From contig NZ_LGIQ01000002.1 in NCBI RefSeq assembly GCF_001187725.1, positions 124,001-188,000 of the forward strand: a stretch of DNA of 64,000 nucleotides, in the 5' to 3' direction. Of the stretch, positions 21,172-31,651 are shown one piece after another. Origin of the DNA: Brevibacillus reuszeri. GTDB taxonomy: Bacteria > Bacillota > Bacilli > Brevibacillales > Brevibacillaceae. Numbering within the stretch: position 1 is the stretch's first letter; each line of letters begins with the position of its first letter. Below the pieces are notes generated by a model. The model ran no database searches, was not told the origin of the DNA, and saw nothing but the letters and a program-made list of their open reading frames with translations. The translations under genes and the position numbers were made by a program.

Positions 21172-21226
21172 AGAAACCAGACGATAGCGACAGAGACGGA
21201 TGAGCAAGGGAAGGGACGTGAAGGGC

Positions 21227-22111
21227 ATGAAAGGCTTCCTACGATGGGGAATAGGCGCGGTAGTACTTACCCTCTTGGTTGGCTGTACGGATGACAGCGA
21301 AAAGAGCAAGCCACATCCTTCTTCGGTTACGGCAGCTGCTCTACAGGGAGACTTGACCTATAAGGACGTACTGGAAAAGGGAGAAATGGTTCACAACCTC
21401 AAGATGACGGCGGATTCAGAAAGAGTTTGGGTCGGTACGCACGCGGGTTTGTACAGCTCAGCGGATGGAGGCTTATGGGGCCTCCTCTCTCCGCAGCTGG
21501 AACAGCAAGCGATTGTGGGCTGGTTTGTTGACCCCGAGGACACGCATCAAATCATCGTCGCGGGCAATGAAGGCGTCCATCTTTCTACAGATGGCGGGAA
21601 GGAATGGACATCCATCGGTAAAGGGTTGCCCGTTCCAGCTGAGATTCGCAGCTTCACTGGCATACGTCAGGGGGAGAAAATCCGCCTGTTTGCCTTTATT
21701 TCCGGCGAAGGAATTTATCAGTCCGTTGATAAGGGAGAGAATTGGAGTTTGTGGCAGCCGATGGATCAGGAAGTATATGCCATGGATTTTAACCCCGAAG
21801 AAAACCGACTCTATGTAGCCGCGCAGTTCAGCTTGCTCTATAATGAAGACGGGCAGTGGAAGACAGAGGTATTGCCAGAGGCACAACAAATCTATTCTCT
21901 TTCCATCGAACGACGTACCGGAGTTCTGGCTGTCGCTACCGAACGTGGTGTTTTTGAAAAAGTAAAAGGGGAGTGGCGTCTATTAGATGCACGGGCCCCT
22001 GAAAAACTGATTTTGATTGCTTCCGGCGAAGGGAAAACAAAGTGGATCGGAATCGGTGAATCGGCTCTGATTTACAAGCTCGTCGACAATCGCTGGACTA
22101 AGTGGAACTAA
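21227..22111 (+). CDS. lipoprotein with BNR/beta-propeller repeats
   Basis: Exported lipoprotein (294 aa). The lipobox LLVGC is at about residues 16-20. The body has repeating segments such as VHLSTDGGKEWTSIG and IYQSVDKGENWSLW, which match Asp-box (SxDxGxxW) beta-propeller repeats of sialidase- and photosystem-stability-factor-type proteins. The start at ATG 21227 is chosen because the signal peptide begins there and AAGGGA lies upstream. ATG 21200 is an alternative. It sits between ligA and camS, 12 bases before camS, so it is probably in that operon. The function is unknown. Confidence 0.7.
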   Translation: MKGFLRWGIGAVVLTLLVGCTDDSEKSKPHPSSVTAAALQGDLTYKDVLEKGEMVHNLKMTADSERVWVGTHAGLYSSADGGLWGLLSPQLEQQAIVGWFVDPEDTHQIIVAGNEGVHLSTDGGKEWTSIGKGLPVPAEIRSFTGIRQGEKIRLFAFISGEGIYQSVDKGENWSLWQPMDQEVYAMDFNPEENRLYVAAQFSLLYNEDGQWKTEVLPEAQQIYSLSIERRTGVLAVATERGVFEKVKGEWRLLDARAPEKLILIASGEGKTKWIGIGESALIYKLVDNRWTKWN

Positions 22112-22123
22112 AAGGAGTAGCGT

Positions 22124-23197
22124 ATGAAAGCGAAGTTTTTGACAGGATGCAGGTTAGTGACGGCTCTACTTCTCGTGATTGTAACATCTGGTTGTTCGTT
22201 GCTACCCATTGGCAAGGAAAAGACGCCGGCTCCCGAGCCTACGACTCCATCCTTGTCAGAGGTTGTAGAAGTATCCGAAGATTACTACGGAAGCGTTACG
22301 CCGTATAAAACGAATCAGACTCGTGGCATGCTCAGCAGCACCAAGTACCGCATTGACTTTAGTCATCTGGAGCTCGGTCTGATGGAGTTTGCCAGAGACA
22401 CGTTCTCGACGTCAGACTATTTCTTCCAAGAAGGTCAGCAGGTGACACGGGAACAGGTGACAGAATGGATCGCGCAAGAAAAAAGCGGCACAGCAAATGG
22501 ACAGAAGAAAACAGGAATTCTGGTACATGTGCTGGAGCATGATTATCTGAGCAAAAAGACCAAGCAATTGTCTGGCATGGTCTTGGGATTGTCACTGTCA
22601 CCCAACTATGTCGATGCGACCGGTCAGGAAAAAGTCTATACGCCGCAGGAATTGCAGGCAAAAGGGCAACAGCTCGCTGCAAAGATTGTCCAGTCTGTAC
22701 GTGTGAACACCCCGCAGGTACCGATACTGATTATGATGTACCAAGTACCGGAAGCGAATTCGTCGTTGGTTCCGGGACACTTTATCATGTCGGGAACGGT
22801 CAGCGCAGGTGAGGCGGTAGTTTCCAAGTGGCAACCGATCGAAGAAGAATATTTTCTCTTCCCGAGCAAGGACGTAGAGAGAAAGTACGCGCAGCAGTCC
22901 CTTCAATTTGATAAGCTGATGCGCCAGACGAAAGAGTATTTCCCAGAGTACATCGGCCTGACTGGTGTCGGACGATTTATGGATGGTAGATTGACAGAGC
23001 TGACGATTACGGCTACTGCTGAATACGATTCGCGTTCTGAAGTGCTGCAATTTACCCAGTTTGCAGCAGGGAGCATTAATCAGCTGATAGACAAGAGTGT
23101 TCACGTCAACCTGTATGTGCAGACGATGAGCAAGCCGTTGTCGATCTATATTCGACCGACATCAGGTGAGCCGTATATGCATCTCTATCGGAGCTAA
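22124..23197 (+). CDS. camS: CamS family sex-pheromone-type lipoprotein
   Basis: Lipoprotein (357 aa) of the CamS/YerH family. The signal peptide has lipobox VTSGC at about residues 20-24. Family stretches include YYGSVTPYKTNQTRG, DYLSKKTKQLSGMVLGLSL and SGTVSAGEAVVSKW. In staphylococci and enterococci the processed signal peptide of such lipoproteins yields a short pheromone, which is not shown here. AAAAGGAG precedes the ATG. It closes the pcrA-ligA block and is followed by a terminator. Confidence 0.9.
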   Translation: MKAKFLTGCRLVTALLLVIVTSGCSLLPIGKEKTPAPEPTTPSLSEVVEVSEDYYGSVTPYKTNQTRGMLSSTKYRIDFSHLELGLMEFARDTFSTSDYFFQEGQQVTREQVTEWIAQEKSGTANGQKKTGILVHVLEHDYLSKKTKQLSGMVLGLSLSPNYVDATGQEKVYTPQELQAKGQQLAAKIVQSVRVNTPQVPILIMMYQVPEANSSLVPGHFIMSGTVSAGEAVVSKWQPIEEEYFLFPSKDVERKYAQQSLQFDKLMRQTKEYFPEYIGLTGVGRFMDGRLTELTITATAEYDSRSEVLQFTQFAAGSINQLIDKSVHVNLYVQTMSKPLSIYIRPTSGEPYMHLYRS

Positions 23198-23218
23198 TCA
23201 TGCAAGAGGATTGATCCA

Positions 23219-23263
23219 TACCCGATTTTTCATTGCTTAGGTGGTGAAGAATCGGGTTTTTTG
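23219..23263 (+). terminator. terminator after camS
   Basis: ACCCGATT.TTCA pairs with TGAA.AATCGGGT, followed by TTTTTT. Confidence 0.85.
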
Positions 23264-23469
23264 TACGCTGGTTTCCATCATAACTGCGGCACCGATCACG
23301 AGGGAATACGCGTAGCTATTTACGAAGCTGTTGACGGTTGTGTTCAAACATAAGTGTGTAATGATGTGTAGAGATTGAACAGAAGTGTTTTGGTGGGTTC
23401 CCTGATACAGGAAGATGTTTTTCGAGAAAAATGCAAATAATAGTGGAGTCGAGGAAGTTCAGTTTTAAT

Positions 23470-23485
23470 TGGTATGATCCTTGCA
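23470..23485 (+). promoter_or_regulatory. sigma-54 (SigL) promoter of rocA
   Basis: TGGTATGATCCTTGCA matches the -24/-12 consensus, with GG at 23471 and GC at 23483 separated by exactly 10 bases. Transcription should start near 23496, about 40 bases before the ATG. In Bacillus, roc genes are driven by SigL with the enhancer-binding protein RocR. The 200-bp stretch upstream (23264-23469) contains no gene and probably holds the enhancer, although I could not identify a convincing palindrome. Confidence 0.85.
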
Positions 23486-23537
23486 TAAGATTATAAGCGA
23501 TCCGGACATGGAAGAAATTTATAAGGAGGCGTCACAG

Positions 23538-25085
23538 ATGCAAGTGGAATTCAAAAACGAGGCGTTTACTAATTTTAGTCTGCCAGAAAATAAAAAGGCA
23601 TTTGAAGAAGCACTCGCGAAAGTAGAAAGCGAGTTGGGCCGTGAGTATGAACTCATCATTGGCGGCGAGCGCATCACAACTGAGAAGAAATCCAAATCCA
23701 TCAACCCTTCTAATAAAGAGCAAGTAGTGGGTGTGGTTTCCCAGGCTGACCAAGCACTGGCTGAAAAAGCAATCCAAACAGCTGCAAGCACATTCGAAAC
23801 GTGGAAAAAGGTGCCTGCACAGGCTCGTTCCCGCTATCTGTATAAAGCATCCGCAATCATGCGTCGCCGTAAGCATGAGTTTTCTGCTTGGCTGGTAAAA
23901 GAAGCAGGTAAAAGCTGGGCAGAGGCAGATGCTGATACAGCAGAAGCTATCGATTTCATGGAATACTATGGCCGTCAAATGGATAAGCTGTCCCAGCGCC
24001 ATGACCTTCCTCGCATCCCGGATGAGGACAATGAATTGTACTACGTTCCACTTGGTGTTGGTGTTGTAATCCCACCATGGAACTTCCCTCTCGCCATTAT
24101 GGTAGGGATGACTACAGCTGCTCTCGTAGCTGGTAACACAGTTGTACTGAAACCAGCTTCTACCACTCCAGTAATCGCTGCGAAATTCATGGAAATCCTT
24201 GAAGACGCTGGCGTTCCAGCTGGTGTTGTTAACTTCGTACCAGGTTCCGGTGGAGAAATCGGGGACTACCTCGTAGAACATACACTGACTCGTTTCATCA
24301 GCTTCACTGGCTCCCGCGACGTAGGTCTGCGCATCAACGAGCTGGCTGCAAAACATCGTCCAGGTCAAAAATGGATGAAGCGTCTCGTTGCAGAAATGGG
24401 CGGTAAAGACTCTATCGTTGTTGACAGCGATTGCGATATCGAATTGGCTGCACAATCTATCGTTGCTTCTGCATTCGGTTTCTCTGGTCAAAAATGTTCT
24501 GCATGCTCCCGTGCAATTGTTCACCAAGATGTGTACGATCAAGTACTGGGTCGCGTAGCAGAAATGACGAAAAACCTGACTGTAGGCGACATCAGAACAA
24601 ACGATTTCTACACAGGTCCTGTTGTTGACGAGAAAGCGTACAACAAGATCCTGGAGTACATCGAAATCGGTAAACAAGAGGGCAAACTGGTTGCAGGTGG
24701 CGAAAAAGGACCAGATTCCGGCTACTTCATCCAGCCAACAGTATTCGCTGACCTCGATCCAAATGCTCGCATCATGCAAGAAGAAATATTTGGCCCAGTA
24801 GTAGCATTCTGCAAAGCGAACGATTTCGACCATGCTATGGAAATTGCGAACAACACAGAGTACGGCTTGACTGGCGCTGTAATCAGCCGCAACCGTGCAA
24901 ACCTGGAGCGCGCACGCGAAGAGTTCCACGTGGGTAACCTGTACTTCAACCGTAAGTGCACAGGCGCTTTGGTAGGCGTACATCCATTCGGCGGATTCAA
25001 TATGTCCGGTACAGACTCCAAAGCGGGTGGACCAGACTATCTGCTCCTCTTCACGCAAGCGAAAATGGTTTCTGAAAAAATGTAA
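23538..25085 (+). CDS. rocA: L-glutamate gamma-semialdehyde (P5C) dehydrogenase
   Basis: NAD-dependent aldehyde dehydrogenase of the RocA/PruA type (515 aa), the last step of proline and arginine breakdown to glutamate. Visible features are the substrate/cofactor loop [10 protein letters not shown] (178-187), the general base E286 (AEMGGKD) and the nucleophile C320 ([11 protein letters not shown]). The ATG at 23538 has ATAAGGAGGC upstream. An in-frame TTG at 23481 falls inside the promoter and is rejected. It is monocistronic, between its own sigma-54 promoter and a terminator. Codon use looks like that of a highly expressed gene. Confidence 0.95.
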   Translation: MQVEFKNEAFTNFSLPENKKAFEEALAKVESELGREYELIIGGERITTEKKSKSINPSNKEQVVGVVSQADQALAEKAIQTAASTFETWKKVPAQARSRYLYKASAIMRRRKHEFSAWLVKEAGKSWAEADADTAEAIDFMEYYGRQMDKLSQRHDLPRIPDEDNELYYVPLGVGVVIPPWNFPLAIMVGMTTAALVAGNTVVLKPASTTPVIAAKFMEILEDAGVPAGVVNFVPGSGGEIGDYLVEHTLTRFISFTGSRDVGLRINELAAKHRPGQKWMKRLVAEMGGKDSIVVDSDCDIELAAQSIVASAFGFSGQKCSACSRAIVHQDVYDQVLGRVAEMTKNLTVGDIRTNDFYTGPVVDEKAYNKILEYIEIGKQEGKLVAGGEKGPDSGYFIQPTVFADLDPNARIMQEEIFGPVVAFCKANDFDHAMEIANNTEYGLTGAVISRNRANLERAREEFHVGNLYFNRKCTGALVGVHPFGGFNMSGTDSKAGGPDYLLLFTQAKMVSEKM

Positions 25086-25138
25086 GAAAACCTCTATCGA
25101 GGTAGATACAGTGCGGTGTGTGAGCCGCATGTTACAAG

Positions 25139-25168
25139 AGCCGTCTCTTAAATAGAGGCGGCTTTTTC
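25139..25168 (+). terminator. terminator after rocA
   Basis: AGCCGTCTCT and AGAGGCGGCT form a stem around TAAAT, followed by TTTTT. A weaker hairpin (GCGG...CCGC) lies just upstream. Confidence 0.8.
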
Positions 25169-25210
25169 GGTTTGCTCGTCCTCATTTTGTCCACACTAAG
25201 AAAAATTGTT

Positions 25211-26185
25211 GTGCGGGGCAGGTGTGGGGAACTGTTTACGTATATTGTGTCAGGGCTCACCACGTTTTTTATCGTGTATTTGTTAATGCCAGTAGCAGAT
25301 TGGCTGGCGTGGAAAACGAAGCTGCTGGATATGCCTAAAGGCAGGAAGGGGCATAGCAGACCAATGCCATTATCTGGTGGACTGGCAATGTTCGTCGGTC
25401 TGCTGATAGTGACAACTTTTTTTGCAGGGGCGCAAAAAACCGTTGCAGTTTTGGCAGTTGGAGGCGCTATGCTGGTAGCTATCGGTTGGGTCGATGATAC
25501 CTACAAATCCAGGCAAAAGGATTTTCCTGCATTGCCCAAGCTGCTTGTTCAATTGCTAGTTGCTGTCTTTGCTTTTGTGCTGGACATCCGGTTTCGCGGA
25601 ATCAGCTTGTCGTGGATTGGAGAAGACGGAACCTATATTTCTTTTCCGCTCCTCGTTTCCCTTCTGGCAACGGTTCTATGGATTGTCGGGCTGATCAACA
25701 TGGTCAATTTTTTGGATGGGGTGGACGGGTTGGCAGCGGGGGCAACTGTTTTTTCGGCTGTAACGCTTTTTTTCCTGTCGATGGTCAGGGAACAAGATCT
25801 GACAGCATTACTGGCGGTGGCGCTAGCGGGTGCTGCCTTGGCATTTTTACGCTTTAATTTTCATCCGGCAAAAATCTTCATGGGGGACGCAGGCTCCATG
25901 TTCTTGGGTTTTTCCCTGGGGGTTATTTCACTTGAGGGGACGATGAAGGGGGCAACGCTCATTTCGCTCGTTGTGACTGTGCTTGCGCTAGGTCTTCCTG
26001 TCATCGATACGATTCAGGTCATGGTCAGCAGGCTTTTGGCGGGCTCTCCAATGCATCAGGCAGACCGGCGGCATGTTCATCATCGGTTAATGTCACGTGG
26101 CTTGTCAGCAAAGCAGACGGTCGTCGTCTTGTATTTCGTCAGCTTTCTGCTCTCGGCATTGTCTGTGTTTTTGTTTTTATTGTAG
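25211..26185 (+). CDS. TagO/WecA/MraY-family undecaprenyl-phosphate sugar-1-phosphate transferase
   Basis: Integral membrane enzyme with about ten helices that moves GlcNAc-1-phosphate (or a related sugar) from UDP to undecaprenyl phosphate. Family motifs are GRKGHSRPMPLSGGLAMF, WVDDTYKSR (Asp pair), MVNFLDGVDGLAAG, FMGDAGSMFLG and the C-terminal HHRLMSRG. This set fits WecA/TagO, which starts wall teichoic acid or other glycopolymers, better than MraY. No glycopolymer genes are adjacent. The start is uncertain: GTG 25211 and GTG 25247 are both possible, and the longest frame begins inside the rocA terminator. Confidence 0.85.
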   Translation: MRGRCGELFTYIVSGLTTFFIVYLLMPVADWLAWKTKLLDMPKGRKGHSRPMPLSGGLAMFVGLLIVTTFFAGAQKTVAVLAVGGAMLVAIGWVDDTYKSRQKDFPALPKLLVQLLVAVFAFVLDIRFRGISLSWIGEDGTYISFPLLVSLLATVLWIVGLINMVNFLDGVDGLAAGATVFSAVTLFFLSMVREQDLTALLAVALAGAALAFLRFNFHPAKIFMGDAGSMFLGFSLGVISLEGTMKGATLISLVVTVLALGLPVIDTIQVMVSRLLAGSPMHQADRRHVHHRLMSRGLSAKQTVVVLYFVSFLLSALSVFLFLL

Positions 26186-26200
26186 AGGGAAGCACTTCAA

Positions 26201-26236
26201 TAAAAAAGGCCACACCAAACTTCCTTGGCGTAGCCT
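26201..26236 (-). terminator. terminator of the diguanylate cyclase gene
   Basis: AGGC.AC.CCAA pairs with TTGG.GT.GCCT. Read on the minus strand it is followed by TTTTTTATT. Confidence 0.75.
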
Positions 26237-26244
26237 GCATCATT

Positions 26245-27171
26245 TCATGATGGGATGGGGTCCTCGAAAAATAAAAACTGGTTGCGACCGGTCGCCTTGG
26301 CCCGATACAGTGCTTTGTCGGCATAGGCCAGGAGCTGGTCAGCGTCAGTGGCAGAGGTCGGGTAAAGAGCGACGCCGATACTCGTGGTAAAAGAAAACTC
26401 TTGCCCATCGATTACCCATGGATGCTGAAGGGATTGTAAAATGCGTGTCGCTACCTTTTCGACTTGCAGCTTTGTGTGAACGCCTGTGAGCAGTACAACA
26501 AACTCATCTCCGCCCAGGCGGGCAACGGTGTCACCATCACGTACACAGGACTTGAGTCGCTCGGCCAGCATTTTTAGAAACGTATCCCCAGTATTGTGTC
26601 CCCATGTGTCGTTAATCTCTTTAAAATGATCACAATCGAGAAAAAGAACAGCGACCAACTCGTCGTTTACTCTGGCTGCTGTCAGAGCATCATGCAGATT
26701 GATATGAAGCAGACGCCTGTTTGGTAATCCCGTTAGCACATCATGATACGCCATGTATTCCAGACGTGTCTCCAGCTTTTTGCGCTCGGTAATATCCCGC
26801 GTCACGGAAAATACATGTGTACATACGCCATCTTTGTTGTAGACGGGCGACAGAATCGACTCGCCAATCACTTCACCGTTCGTCGTATAGTGGATGGGTT
26901 CCCCATTTTGCACCGCTTTTTGATACATTCTGTTCAACAAGGCTGCTTTTTCTTCCGGATATACATCCTCGATTCGCTTTCCGTATGCTTCCTCGGATAG
27001 ATCTGCAACTTGCATAGCGGCTGGATTCATCAGGACATAGCGAAAATGGTAATGCTTCTCCGCCGATTCTTCCACAGACATGAGAAAGAACATGTCTGAC
27101 ATATGATGAAATAAGCTGGTCAGGATATCCCCGTGTTCACTAATCAGTGTTGCGATGTCGAGCTTTTTCAT
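26245..27171 (-). CDS. PAS-GGDEF diguanylate cyclase
   Basis: Soluble 308-aa protein. The N-terminal PAS/PAC domain (about 10-130) ends in HVFSVTRDITERKKLE. The GGDEF domain (about 135-300) has LTGLPNRR, DCDHFKEIND and the intact active site RLGGDEFVVL. An RxxD inhibitory site (RDGD) lies five residues before GGDEF, so feedback inhibition by c-di-GMP is expected. No EAL domain or membrane helix is present. The signal sensed by PAS is unknown. It is a single gene with its own terminator. A TATAAT-like box lies about 35 bases upstream of the start. Confidence 0.9.
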   Translation of the reverse strand: MKKLDIATLISEHGDILTSLFHHMSDMFFLMSVEESAEKHYHFRYVLMNPAAMQVADLSEEAYGKRIEDVYPEEKAALLNRMYQKAVQNGEPIHYTTNGEVIGESILSPVYNKDGVCTHVFSVTRDITERKKLETRLEYMAYHDVLTGLPNRRLLHINLHDALTAARVNDELVAVLFLDCDHFKEINDTWGHNTGDTFLKMLAERLKSCVRDGDTVARLGGDEFVVLLTGVHTKLQVEKVATRILQSLQHPWVIDGQEFSFTTSIGVALYPTSATDADQLLAYADKALYRAKATGRNQFLFFEDPIPS

Positions 27172-27345
27172 ATCTGTCTTCTCCTGAATGTAGGCTTGTC
27201 CCCATTATTATAGTATAGCAATATGGCCTAAGAAAATGATGAGTCATTGGTAATAGTGTAGGGTTTACTGCATGTTAGTGGAGTGGTAAAGTAAGGATAT
27301 TCGAGTACAGGTTGTCTAATCGAAAGTGAACAAGGAGTTTGTTTT

Positions 27346-28194
27346 ATGCGCAAAAAGCTGCTTCCAGGTCTCATCCATCGTCTTCCACAGAATGCGATGT
27401 CTCGGACTATGGGAAAAATTACCGCTTCCGGTTTTAGTCGATTAGCCATTCAACGATACATACGGCACTATCAGATTGATACTTCGATCATAGAAAAACC
27501 GGTAAAGGAATACCGTACGCTCAAAGAGTTTTTTACACGTCGTCTGAAGCCAGAGGCAAGGCCAATTGCTCCGGGAGCAGATACGATTGTCAGCCCGGTG
27601 GACGGAACTGTTTCACAGCTTGGGGATATTTGTGAGGGTACCTTAATCCAGGCAAAAGGAAAAGAGTACGATGTGTCGCAGCTCTTGGGTGGTTCTGAAG
27701 AAGCGAAGCGCTACTATGGCGGAAAGTTCATCACCATTTATTTGAGCCCTCGCGATTACCATCGAATTCATATGCCAGTTGCAGGGGATCTTACCTGCTA
27801 TTGCTACTTGCCAGGGCGTTTGTATCCGGTGAACCAACTGGGGATAGAAAACGTAGACTCCCTGTTTGCCAGAAATGAACGATTGGTTACCCATTTCCAA
27901 ACGGATGGCTTGGGAGACATGGCACTGGTCAAGGTCGGCGCTCTGTTCGTTGGCAGCGTCAAGGTCTGCTACAATACGGCAACAACCAATATCAAGAATG
28001 GCCAGCAAACGCATGAGAAAATTGCAGGCACCCCTCATTATGAAAAAGGGGCAGAGCTCGGCTGGTTTGAATTTGGTTCCACTGTGATTCTGTTACTTGA
28101 ATCCAACCAACTGGAGTGGGCAGCAGGAATTGAAAAAGGCCAGAGCTTACTCATGGGTCAAGCATTGGCAAAAAAGAAGTCACAGCCCCAATAG
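27346..28194 (+). CDS. psd: phosphatidylserine decarboxylase
   Basis: Makes phosphatidylethanolamine from phosphatidylserine at the membrane (282 aa). Residues SPVDGTVSQLGD and YLSPRDYHRIHMPV contain the conserved Asp and His. The autocleavage motif is FGST within WFEFGSTVILLL, where the Ser becomes the pyruvoyl group. AAGGAG precedes the ATG. No pssA is adjacent. It is monocistronic with a terminator 22 bases after the stop. Confidence 0.93.
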   Translation: MRKKLLPGLIHRLPQNAMSRTMGKITASGFSRLAIQRYIRHYQIDTSIIEKPVKEYRTLKEFFTRRLKPEARPIAPGADTIVSPVDGTVSQLGDICEGTLIQAKGKEYDVSQLLGGSEEAKRYYGGKFITIYLSPRDYHRIHMPVAGDLTCYCYLPGRLYPVNQLGIENVDSLFARNERLVTHFQTDGLGDMALVKVGALFVGSVKVCYNTATTNIKNGQQTHEKIAGTPHYEKGAELGWFEFGSTVILLLESNQLEWAAGIEKGQSLLMGQALAKKKSQPQ

Positions 28195-28216
28195 AATCGA
28201 TGAAACCGATAGAAGA

Positions 28217-28252
28217 AAAGGTCCAGGGCATTTTGCCTTGGACTTGTTTTTT
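28217..28252 (+). terminator. terminator after psd
   Basis: AAGGTCCA.GGC pairs with GCC.TGGACTT, followed by GTTTTTT. Confidence 0.8.
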
Positions 28253-28337
28253 AACGTCTCGTCTAAATCTGTGCTTTCTTAGTCAATCTTTTTTTGTCGA
28301 AATAGTTTTGTTTACAGTGTGTATATCCCCGCGAAAA

Positions 28338-28367
28338 TTGACTGAACCCGCTGTTTTCAAGTAAGAT
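28338..28367 (+). promoter_or_regulatory. sigma-A promoter of gatCAB
   Basis: TTGACT (28338-28343) and TAAGAT (28362-28367) are separated by 18 bp, about 35 bases before the gatC start. Confidence 0.5.
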
Positions 28368-28401
28368 CAAAGTTATGTGATACGATTCGGAGGTGGAAAA
28401 A

Positions 28402-28692
28402 ATGAGTGCCATTACTCGCAAGGAAGTAGAACATGTAGCTAATCTGGCCCGCCTGCAGCTAACAGAAGAAGAAGCTGAGCGATACACAAAGGACCTCAAT
28501 GCGATTCTGGAATTTGCAGCCAAGCTAAACGAGCTGGATACATCGAATATCGAGCCGACCAGTCATGCAACTGATGTAAAAAACGTCATGCGTGAAGACG
28601 TTAACCGACCATCCCTGCCGCGTGAGGAAGTGCTGAAGAACGCACCGGATCACGAAGAAGGACAATTCAAGGTACCAGCTGTATTCGAATAG
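28402..28692 (+). CDS. gatC: Asp/Glu-tRNA amidotransferase subunit C
   Basis: Small subunit (96 aa) that stabilises GatA in the GatCAB complex, which converts Glu-tRNA(Gln) to Gln-tRNA(Gln). The family pattern [16 protein letters not shown] and the C-terminal [20 protein letters not shown] are clear. ATG 28402 has GGAGGTGG upstream. An in-frame GTG at 28393 overlaps that site. First gene of gatCAB. Confidence 0.95.
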   Translation: MSAITRKEVEHVANLARLQLTEEEAERYTKDLNAILEFAAKLNELDTSNIEPTSHATDVKNVMREDVNRPSLPREEVLKNAPDHEEGQFKVPAVFE

Positions 28693-28724
28693 GAAAAAGG
28701 ATAACGAGAAGGGAGGAACCCACT

Positions 28725-30197
28725 GTGTCGCTGTTTGACAAGCGATTGTCGGAGATACATAGCGCCCTGCGCGCAAAAGAACTGTCTGTGACTGATCTGG
28801 TGCAGGCTTCCATCACCAGCATCAAGGAGCATGATGGAGAAATCAAGTCTGTACTGCACGTAGATGAAGAAGGAGCACTTGCCAATGCCCGTCAATTGGA
28901 CGAGCGTCTGGTCAAGGAAAACGAGGAGCTGGGGCTTCTCTTCGGCTTGCCTGCTGGACTCAAGGACAACCTGATTACAAAGGATGTACGCACAACCTGC
29001 GCCAGCAAATTTTTGGCTAACTACGATCCTGTTCACGATGGAACGGTTTCGAAAAAAGTAAAAGAAGCAGATGCGGTCATGGTAGCGAAGCTGAACATGG
29101 ACGAGTTTGCTATGGGCGGCTCCAATGAAAATTCGGGCTTCTATCCAGCCAAAAACCCATGGAACACCGATTATGTTCCGGGCGGCTCCAGTGGTGGATC
29201 AGCGGCAGCGATGGCTGCGCGTCATTTTTATTTTACACTTGGCTCTGACACGGGCGGATCGATCCGTCAGCCAGCAGCTTTTTGTGGTGTCGTAGGCTTG
29301 AAGCCAACGTATGGCCGTGTCTCCCGTTTTGGACTGGTGGCATTTGCCTCCTCACTGGATCAGATCGGACCTGTGACCAAAAACGTCGAGGATTCCGCCT
29401 ATGTCCTGCAAGCCATCGCGGGACATGATGAGTATGATTCGACTTCTGCCAACGTAGCAGTCCCAGACTACCTCTCCGCACTGACGGGAGATGTTAAAGG
29501 GCTGCGCATCGGTGTACCAAAAGAATTGATCGGCGAAGGCATTGACGCTGAGGTTCGCGATGCGGTTCTGGCAGCATTGAAGCAACTGGAGAGCATGGGC
29601 GCGACATGGAGCGAGGTTTCCATGCCACATACGGAATATGCCGTTCCAGCGTATTATTTGCTGTCCTCTTCGGAGGCTTCCTCCAACCTGGCTCGCTTTG
29701 ACGGCGTTCGCTACGGTGTGCGTGCAGACAATGCAACAAACCTAATCGAGCTGTACAAAGAATCCCGCAGCCAAGGCTTTGGGCCAGAGGTAAAACGCCG
29801 CATTATGCTGGGAACGTATGCCTTGTCTTCCGGCTATTACGATGCGTATTACAAAAAGGCACAACAAGTGCGCACCTTGATTATTCAAGACTTCAACAGC
29901 ATTTTTGCTGATTACGATGTGATCCTGCATCCGACTACGCCGTCTACGGCATTCAAAATCGGAGAAAATACAGACGATCCAGTCAAAATGTATCTGGAAG
30001 ACATCTGCACCGTACCTGTCAATCTGGCTGGCTTGCCAGCAATCAGTGTGCCATGCGGCTTCGCTAAAAGCGGTTTGCCGATCGGTTTGCAGATTGTGGG
30101 ACGAGCGTTTGATGAATCCACTGTGCTGCGCGTAGCACATGCCTATGAGCAATCCGTGGGCTTTCACCAGCGCAAGCCGGAATGGGTAAGGGGGTAA
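28725..30197 (+). CDS. gatA: Asp/Glu-tRNA amidotransferase subunit A
   Basis: Amidase-signature hydrolase (490 aa) that releases ammonia from glutamine. The Ser-cisSer-Lys triad is seen in GLKDNL (Lys), [14 protein letters not shown] (cis-Ser) and [12 protein letters not shown] (nucleophile Ser). The C-terminal [11 protein letters not shown] is typical. The GTG start lies behind GGGAGGAAC. It lies 32 bases downstream of gatC and 6 bases before gatB. Confidence 0.95.
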   Translation: MSLFDKRLSEIHSALRAKELSVTDLVQASITSIKEHDGEIKSVLHVDEEGALANARQLDERLVKENEELGLLFGLPAGLKDNLITKDVRTTCASKFLANYDPVHDGTVSKKVKEADAVMVAKLNMDEFAMGGSNENSGFYPAKNPWNTDYVPGGSSGGSAAAMAARHFYFTLGSDTGGSIRQPAAFCGVVGLKPTYGRVSRFGLVAFASSLDQIGPVTKNVEDSAYVLQAIAGHDEYDSTSANVAVPDYLSALTGDVKGLRIGVPKELIGEGIDAEVRDAVLAALKQLESMGATWSEVSMPHTEYAVPAYYLLSSSEASSNLARFDGVRYGVRADNATNLIELYKESRSQGFGPEVKRRIMLGTYALSSGYYDAYYKKAQQVRTLIIQDFNSIFADYDVILHPTTPSTAFKIGENTDDPVKMYLEDICTVPVNLAGLPAISVPCGFAKSGLPIGLQIVGRAFDESTVLRVAHAYEQSVGFHQRKPEWVRG

Positions 30198-30203
30198 GGC
30201 GTC

Positions 30204-31640
30204 ATGAGCAAGTACGAAACCGTCATCGGCTTGGAGGTCCACGCCGAGCTATCGACGAACAGCAAAATTTTCTGCGGCTGCAAGACAGAGTTTGGTGCGC
30301 CACCAAATACGCATACCTGCCCGATTTGCTTGGGACATCCAGGTGTGCTTCCGGTCACCAACAAGCAAGCTGTGGAATTTGCTATGAAGGCAGCACTCGC
30401 GCTCAACTGCGAGATTTCCCGCGAGACCAAGTTTGACCGCAAAAACTACTTCTATCCGGATTCGCCAAAAGCGTACCAAATCTCGCAGTTTGACCAGCCG
30501 ATCGGCTACAATGGCTGGATCGATATCGAGGTAAACGGTGAGACAAAACGCATCGGGATTACGCGCCTGCATCTGGAAGAAGACGCTGGTAAGCTGACCC
30601 ACAGCGATTTTGGCGGAGAGTCCCTGGTAGACTTCAACCGTGTCGGCGTACCTCTGGTAGAGATCGTTTCCGAGCCAGACATTCGCACACCGGAAGAAGC
30701 CAGAGCCTATCTGGAAAAGCTCAAAGCGATTATCCAGTACACCGAAGTATCCGACGTACGCATGGAGCAGGGCTCCCTTCGTTGCGATGCCAACGTATCC
30801 ATCCGTCCATATGGTCAAGAAGAGTTCGGAACCAAGGCAGAGCTGAAAAACATGAACTCCTTCCGCAACGTCCAAATGGGCTTGGAGTACGAGGTGCTCC
30901 GTCAAGCGGAAGTGCTGAACTCGGGTGGCAAGGTCGTACAGGAAACGCGCCGCTGGGATGAAGCCAACAAGAAAACATTGACGATGCGTTCCAAAGAGGA
31001 AGCGCACGACTATCGTTACTTCCCAGACCCTGACCTGGTGCGTATGCAGATTTCCGAAGAGTGGATTGAAGCTGTTCGTGCTTCAATTCCTGAGCTGCCG
31101 GATGCGCGTCAGGCTCGCTATGTAAACGAGTTTGGACTGTCAGCGGCAGATGCCGGAGTGATTACGATCTCCAAAGAAACAGCGGATTTCTTTGATGAGA
31201 CAGTGAAGACTGGTGCAGATCCGAAATCGGTTGCCAACTGGCTGATGGTAGACCTTCTAGCTCACCTCAATGCCAACAACCTGGAATTTTCTGATGTGAA
31301 AATGACACCACGAGGCTTAGGCGAAATGATCAAGCTGATCGGAGATGGCACGATTTCCTCCAAAATTGCCAAAACCGTCTTCAAGGAGATGGTGGAGACT
31401 GGCAAAGAGCCGAAGAAGATCGTCGAGGAAAAAGGACTGGTGCAAATCAGTGACGAAGGCGCACTCCGCCAGATCGTCATCGATGCGGTCAATTCCAATC
31501 CACAAGCCGTAGCAGACTTCAAATCCGGAAACGAGAAGGCAGCAGCTTTCTTTGTCGGGCAGGTGATGAAGCAGACCAAAGGCAAAGCGAACCCGCCAAT
31601 GGTTAATAAATTGATTCAGGAAGTATTGAACAGCCTGTAG
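30204..31640 (+). CDS. gatB: Asp/Glu-tRNA amidotransferase subunit B
   Basis: Kinase/transamidase subunit (478 aa) that phosphorylates the tRNA-bound glutamate and amidates it. The N-terminal signature [14 protein letters not shown] is followed by zinc cysteines CGCKTEFG...[20 protein letters not shown] is next, and the C-terminal YqeY-like tail domain ends in [16 protein letters not shown]. Last gene of the operon, followed by a terminator. Confidence 0.95.
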   Translation: MSKYETVIGLEVHAELSTNSKIFCGCKTEFGAPPNTHTCPICLGHPGVLPVTNKQAVEFAMKAALALNCEISRETKFDRKNYFYPDSPKAYQISQFDQPIGYNGWIDIEVNGETKRIGITRLHLEEDAGKLTHSDFGGESLVDFNRVGVPLVEIVSEPDIRTPEEARAYLEKLKAIIQYTEVSDVRMEQGSLRCDANVSIRPYGQEEFGTKAELKNMNSFRNVQMGLEYEVLRQAEVLNSGGKVVQETRRWDEANKKTLTMRSKEEAHDYRYFPDPDLVRMQISEEWIEAVRASIPELPDARQARYVNEFGLSAADAGVITISKETADFFDETVKTGADPKSVANWLMVDLLAHLNANNLEFSDVKMTPRGLGEMIKLIGDGTISSKIAKTVFKEMVETGKEPKKIVEEKGLVQISDEGALRQIVIDAVNSNPQAVADFKSGNEKAAAFFVGQVMKQTKGKANPPMVNKLIQEVLNSL

Positions 31641-31651
31641 GCAATAAGACC

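Noticed and set aside
23481-23537. TTG start that would extend rocA by 19 codons
   Set aside because: It falls on the sigma-54 -12 element, and a strong ribosome site precedes the ATG at 23538.
23532-25130. 532-codon open frame on the minus strand
   Set aside because: It lies opposite rocA over its whole length. Its sequence is rich in Cys, Phe and Tyr with no family match, and is an artefact of the codon bias of rocA.
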